Positions 61,952-64,000 of a DNA stretch of 64,000 nucleotides are shown one piece after another (within the stretch, counting starts at the first letter, position 1; every line of letters starts with the position of its first letter). Both the position numbers and the translations under genes were made by a program. Source of the DNA: Bacteroidales bacterium (GTDB lineage: Bacteria; Bacteroidota; Bacteroidia; Bacteroidales; F082). Location: contig JANJUV010000019.1 of assembly GCA_024710405.1 (NCBI GenBank), positions 124,001 through 188,000 on the forward strand, read 5' to 3'. The notes under the pieces were generated by a model. The model searched no databases and was not told where the DNA came from. It saw only the letters and a list, made by a program, of their open reading frames with translations.

Positions 61952-63595
61952 ATGAGCAGGAAATCCTATGTTTGGTTTTTTGTGGCGGCTGTAATGGTTC
62001 AGCTTTTGGGGATGCTCATGATCGATTTAATGGAACACGATGCCACTCAATACGCTACTATAGCCATGCAGATGATCCGCGATGGTTCATGGCTTCAGGT
62101 TTTTTGGCGCGATGTTTCATATCTTGATAAACCTCCGCTCGTTTTCTGGACATCTTCGGTTTCTTATATGCTTTTCGGAGTCAACCATTTCGCCTATCGT
62201 TTGCCATCCTATCTTGTTTTGTTGCTAGGGGTGTACAGCACTTTCAGACTTGCACGTCAGTTTTACGGAATGCCAGAGAGCGTTCTTGCTGCATTAGTAC
62301 TGATCACGTCTCAGGGAATCTTTCTTATATCACATGATGTCAGAACAGACACTATGTTAATGGGTTGGGTAACATTTTCGTTGTGGCAGTTCTCTGAGTT
62401 TTTTGACAGACGGAAGTGGCCGGCATTTTTTTGGGCATTCACCGGTGTCGGTTTGGCTATGTTGACAAAAGGTCCTCTTGGATTGATGATCCCCATACTG
62501 TCATTTGGGCCTTATATTTTGCTTCGAAAGAAATGGAAGGATATGATTCAACCTTACTACCTTTTAGGATTGGCATGGGTTGTTGTGGTATTGTCACCTA
62601 TGTTGGTCGGGCTTTGGCAACAACACGGTTTCGAAGGTATTGGTTTCTATTTCTGGAAACAGAGCTTTGGAAGGATTACCGGTGAGAATGTCTGGCGCGA
62701 CGATAGCGGACCCTTGTTTTTTGTGCATTCTTTTGCATGGGCTTTTCTGCCATGGACACTACCGGCAATCTTCGGAATCTATCTCATGACAGTGAAAGTG
62801 CTCAGAAGACCTGCAGCAAATGATTCGTTTATCCTATGGGGTGCCATACTCGTTTTTGTAGCCATGTCATTTGCTACTTATAAACTCCCACATTATATTT
62901 TTGTGGTATTTCCGCTTTTCGCAATAATGGCTGCTATGGGAATTATGGGAATCAGCAGAATGAATCTCAGAATGTGGATTTGGGGTCAATGGCTGACGTT
63001 ATTCCTTATCAGTTCAGGGATGATTTTCCTGACTATTGTTGATTTCTCTGTTGTCAGCCTGTTTGTACTTTTGGCATCAGTCTCAGTAATAACTTTGAGT
63101 GTCAGGTATCTCAAAAGCACATCGGATTGGGGTGTGCATCGTGTTTTTGTGTTTAGTTACGTTGTCATTGTTGGAGCAAATGCTATGTTGCATCTTGATT
63201 TTTATCCAAAACTGCTTCAATATCAGTCTGGTAGTGTTGCTGGCAGCTTAGTAAAACAGCAGGGTGTTTCAGAAGAAAACGTCTGTTTTTTTGTACAGCA
63301 CAGTCCTTCATTTGATTTTTATGCCCAAATGACCCCGCCTTATTACAGAACACTTTCTCAACTTGATTCTGTGCTCAGACAAAGGGAAAAGATTATTGTT
63401 TTTACCAATGAAACAGGCTATAATATGCTGACAGACGCAGGATACACCATAAGTGAACTAAAACAATTCAGAGAGTTTAAGGCTACAAAACTATCATTTC
63501 AGTTCATCATTCCTGATAGCAGAAATAGGGTTGTTTCGAAGAACTATCTGGTTTCTGTTGGTAATAAAATGTCTAAGGCTCAAACTGTAGAGTGA
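61952..63595 (+). CDS. GT39-family glycosyltransferase, ArnT/PMT-like membrane protein
   Basis: This 547-residue integral membrane protein belongs to the dolichyl/undecaprenyl-phosphate mannosyltransferase-like family that includes ArnT. The first transmembrane helix is followed by EHDATQYATIAMQMIRDGSW, with an acidic active-site residue, and DKPPLVFW, the family hallmark. About ten further helices extend to residue 440. Then comes a soluble C-terminal periplasmic domain (about 440-547). ArnT adds aminoarabinose to lipid A; relatives add sugars to proteins or lipids. Substrate here is unknown. The end overlaps the convergent phosphoesterase gene by 23 bases. Confidence 0.88.
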   Translation: MSRKSYVWFFVAAVMVQLLGMLMIDLMEHDATQYATIAMQMIRDGSWLQVFWRDVSYLDKPPLVFWTSSVSYMLFGVNHFAYRLPSYLVLLLGVYSTFRLARQFYGMPESVLAALVLITSQGIFLISHDVRTDTMLMGWVTFSLWQFSEFFDRRKWPAFFWAFTGVGLAMLTKGPLGLMIPILSFGPYILLRKKWKDMIQPYYLLGLAWVVVVLSPMLVGLWQQHGFEGIGFYFWKQSFGRITGENVWRDDSGPLFFVHSFAWAFLPWTLPAIFGIYLMTVKVLRRPAANDSFILWGAILVFVAMSFATYKLPHYIFVVFPLFAIMAAMGIMGISRMNLRMWIWGQWLTLFLISSGMIFLTIVDFSVVSLFVLLASVSVITLSVRYLKSTSDWGVHRVFVFSYVVIVGANAMLHLDFYPKLLQYQSGSVAGSLVKQQGVSEENVCFFVQHSPSFDFYAQMTPPYYRTLSQLDSVLRQREKIIVFTNETGYNMLTDAGYTISELKQFREFKATKLSFQFIIPDSRNRVVSKNYLVSVGNKMSKAQTVE

Positions 63596-63998
63596 TTTTT
63601 ACAATTTCCGGTCTGTTTCCAATTCTAACGGGAGGCCCCCAGCTTCCGACTCCGTTCGACACATATACCAATGTTCTCCCGAATTGACGAAGTCCATAAC
63701 TGTTGAGAAAAACAGCATCGGTGACATAATTCAGCGGCCATAGCTGTCCATGATGCGTGTGCCCGCAAAGCAACAGCCCGACTCCTGCTTCAGAGGCTTC
63801 GGTGATGGCAACCGGCTGGTGATCCATCATGATCGTAAACGAACCATCCGAAACATGCTGAAGTATAGATTGAATGCTCTTACGCTTGATTCCGTCAAAG
63901 CGTCTGCTTTCAAAGTCTTCACGACCGGCAAGGTAAATATTGTCGAAGAGTTTAATTGCTGTGTCGCTGAGTATATTGATGCCATGGTTTGTAAGATA
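63573..63998 (-). CDS. Calcineurin-like metallophosphoesterase (5' end cut by window)
   Basis: The C-terminal 141 residues of a metallophosphoesterase are visible. The frame stays open upstream of the ATG at 63830 to the window edge, reading through GINILSDTAIKL, IYLAGREDFESRRFDGIKR and TIMMDHQP. The metal motif LLLCGHTHHGQLWP is near the visible middle, and the protein ends with SNGVGSWGPPVRIGNRPEIVKITL. These features fit the YkuE-type membrane-associated phosphoesterases that act on lipid or nucleotide substrates. It converges on, and overlaps by 23 bases, the GT39 gene. Confidence 0.88.
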   Translation of the reverse strand, partial: YLTNHGINILSDTAIKLFDNIYLAGREDFESRRFDGIKRKSIQSILQHVSDGSFTIMMDHQPVAITEASEAGVGLLLCGHTHHGQLWPLNYVTDAVFLNSYGLRQFGRTLVYVSNGVGSWGPPVRIGNRPEIVKITLQFEP

Positions 63999-64000
63999 GG

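Overview
The window is an ordinary chromosomal stretch from a member of the Bacteroidota, probably a Bacteroidales-like anaerobe or facultative organism. The signs are two large secreted proteins with the type B (CHU_C-like) sorting domain of the type IX secretion system, a BamA gene followed by two OmpH/Skp genes, an archaeal-type prolyl-tRNA synthetase, a head-GIN lipoprotein, many promoters with the TAnnTTTG -7 element, and a near absence of Shine-Dalgarno sequences. I see no tRNA, rRNA, CRISPR array, phage or insertion sequence. Coding density is high; only 19094-19631 and 61494-61951 are gene-free for more than 300 bases.

Layout. 1-3300 (+): the 3' part of bamA, two periplasmic Skp-like chaperones and a small DUF454 membrane protein. 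3400-11420 (-): sucA-sucB (2-oxoglutarate dehydrogenase E1 and E2), nadB and a gamma-carbonic-anhydrase-like protein in tight order, then a membrane zinc protease and a surface lipoprotein. 11560-14950: a small two-cluster ferredoxin (-) diverging from korA-korB (+), a ferredoxin-dependent 2-oxoglutarate oxidoreductase. The window therefore holds both the NAD-linked and the ferredoxin-linked route from 2-oxoglutarate to succinyl-CoA. 15090-19100 (+): tilS and a dsbD with a doubled N-terminal domain. 19630-29120: two paralogous type IX cargo proteins flanking a membrane protein/XRE regulator pair and an M20 peptidase. 29220-31300 (+): gapA and an FAD oxidoreductase. 31370-34000 (-): lpxK, purine nucleoside phosphorylase and lpxH. 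34220-37710 (+): Nif3-like protein, zinc-ribbon coiled-coil protein, TPR protein. 37730-40780 (-): FadL-like outer-membrane protein and a Tyr/Trp/Gly-rich lipoprotein. 40870-49290: proS, a PagL-like protein with a GIN lipoprotein, a TPR-PAS histidine kinase with a receiver protein, mazG and a PAP2 phosphatase. 49345-61490 (-): a peroxiredoxin, then a nine-gene run read as guaB, PPIase, SurA-like lipoprotein, SurA, MoxR, HlyD-type adaptor, MacB-type permease, DUF2007 protein, TolC. The window ends with a GT39 glycosyltransferase and a truncated metallophosphoesterase.

The common theme is envelope biogenesis: outer-membrane protein assembly (BamA, Skp, SurA/PPIases), lipid A synthesis and remodelling (LpxK, LpxH, PagL-like, PAP2, GT39), disulfide transfer (DsbD), secretion (type IX cargo) and efflux. 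I do not see a clear new defence or mobile system. The observations most worth a second look are the Cys-rich tail on SucA beside a ferredoxin/KOR locus, an 86-base bipartite palindrome in the ferredoxin/korA divergent region, a 21-base-period direct repeat inside the promoter of the membrane protein/XRE pair, and the SurA-MoxR-exporter run, which has no ABC ATPase and no usual MoxR partners.
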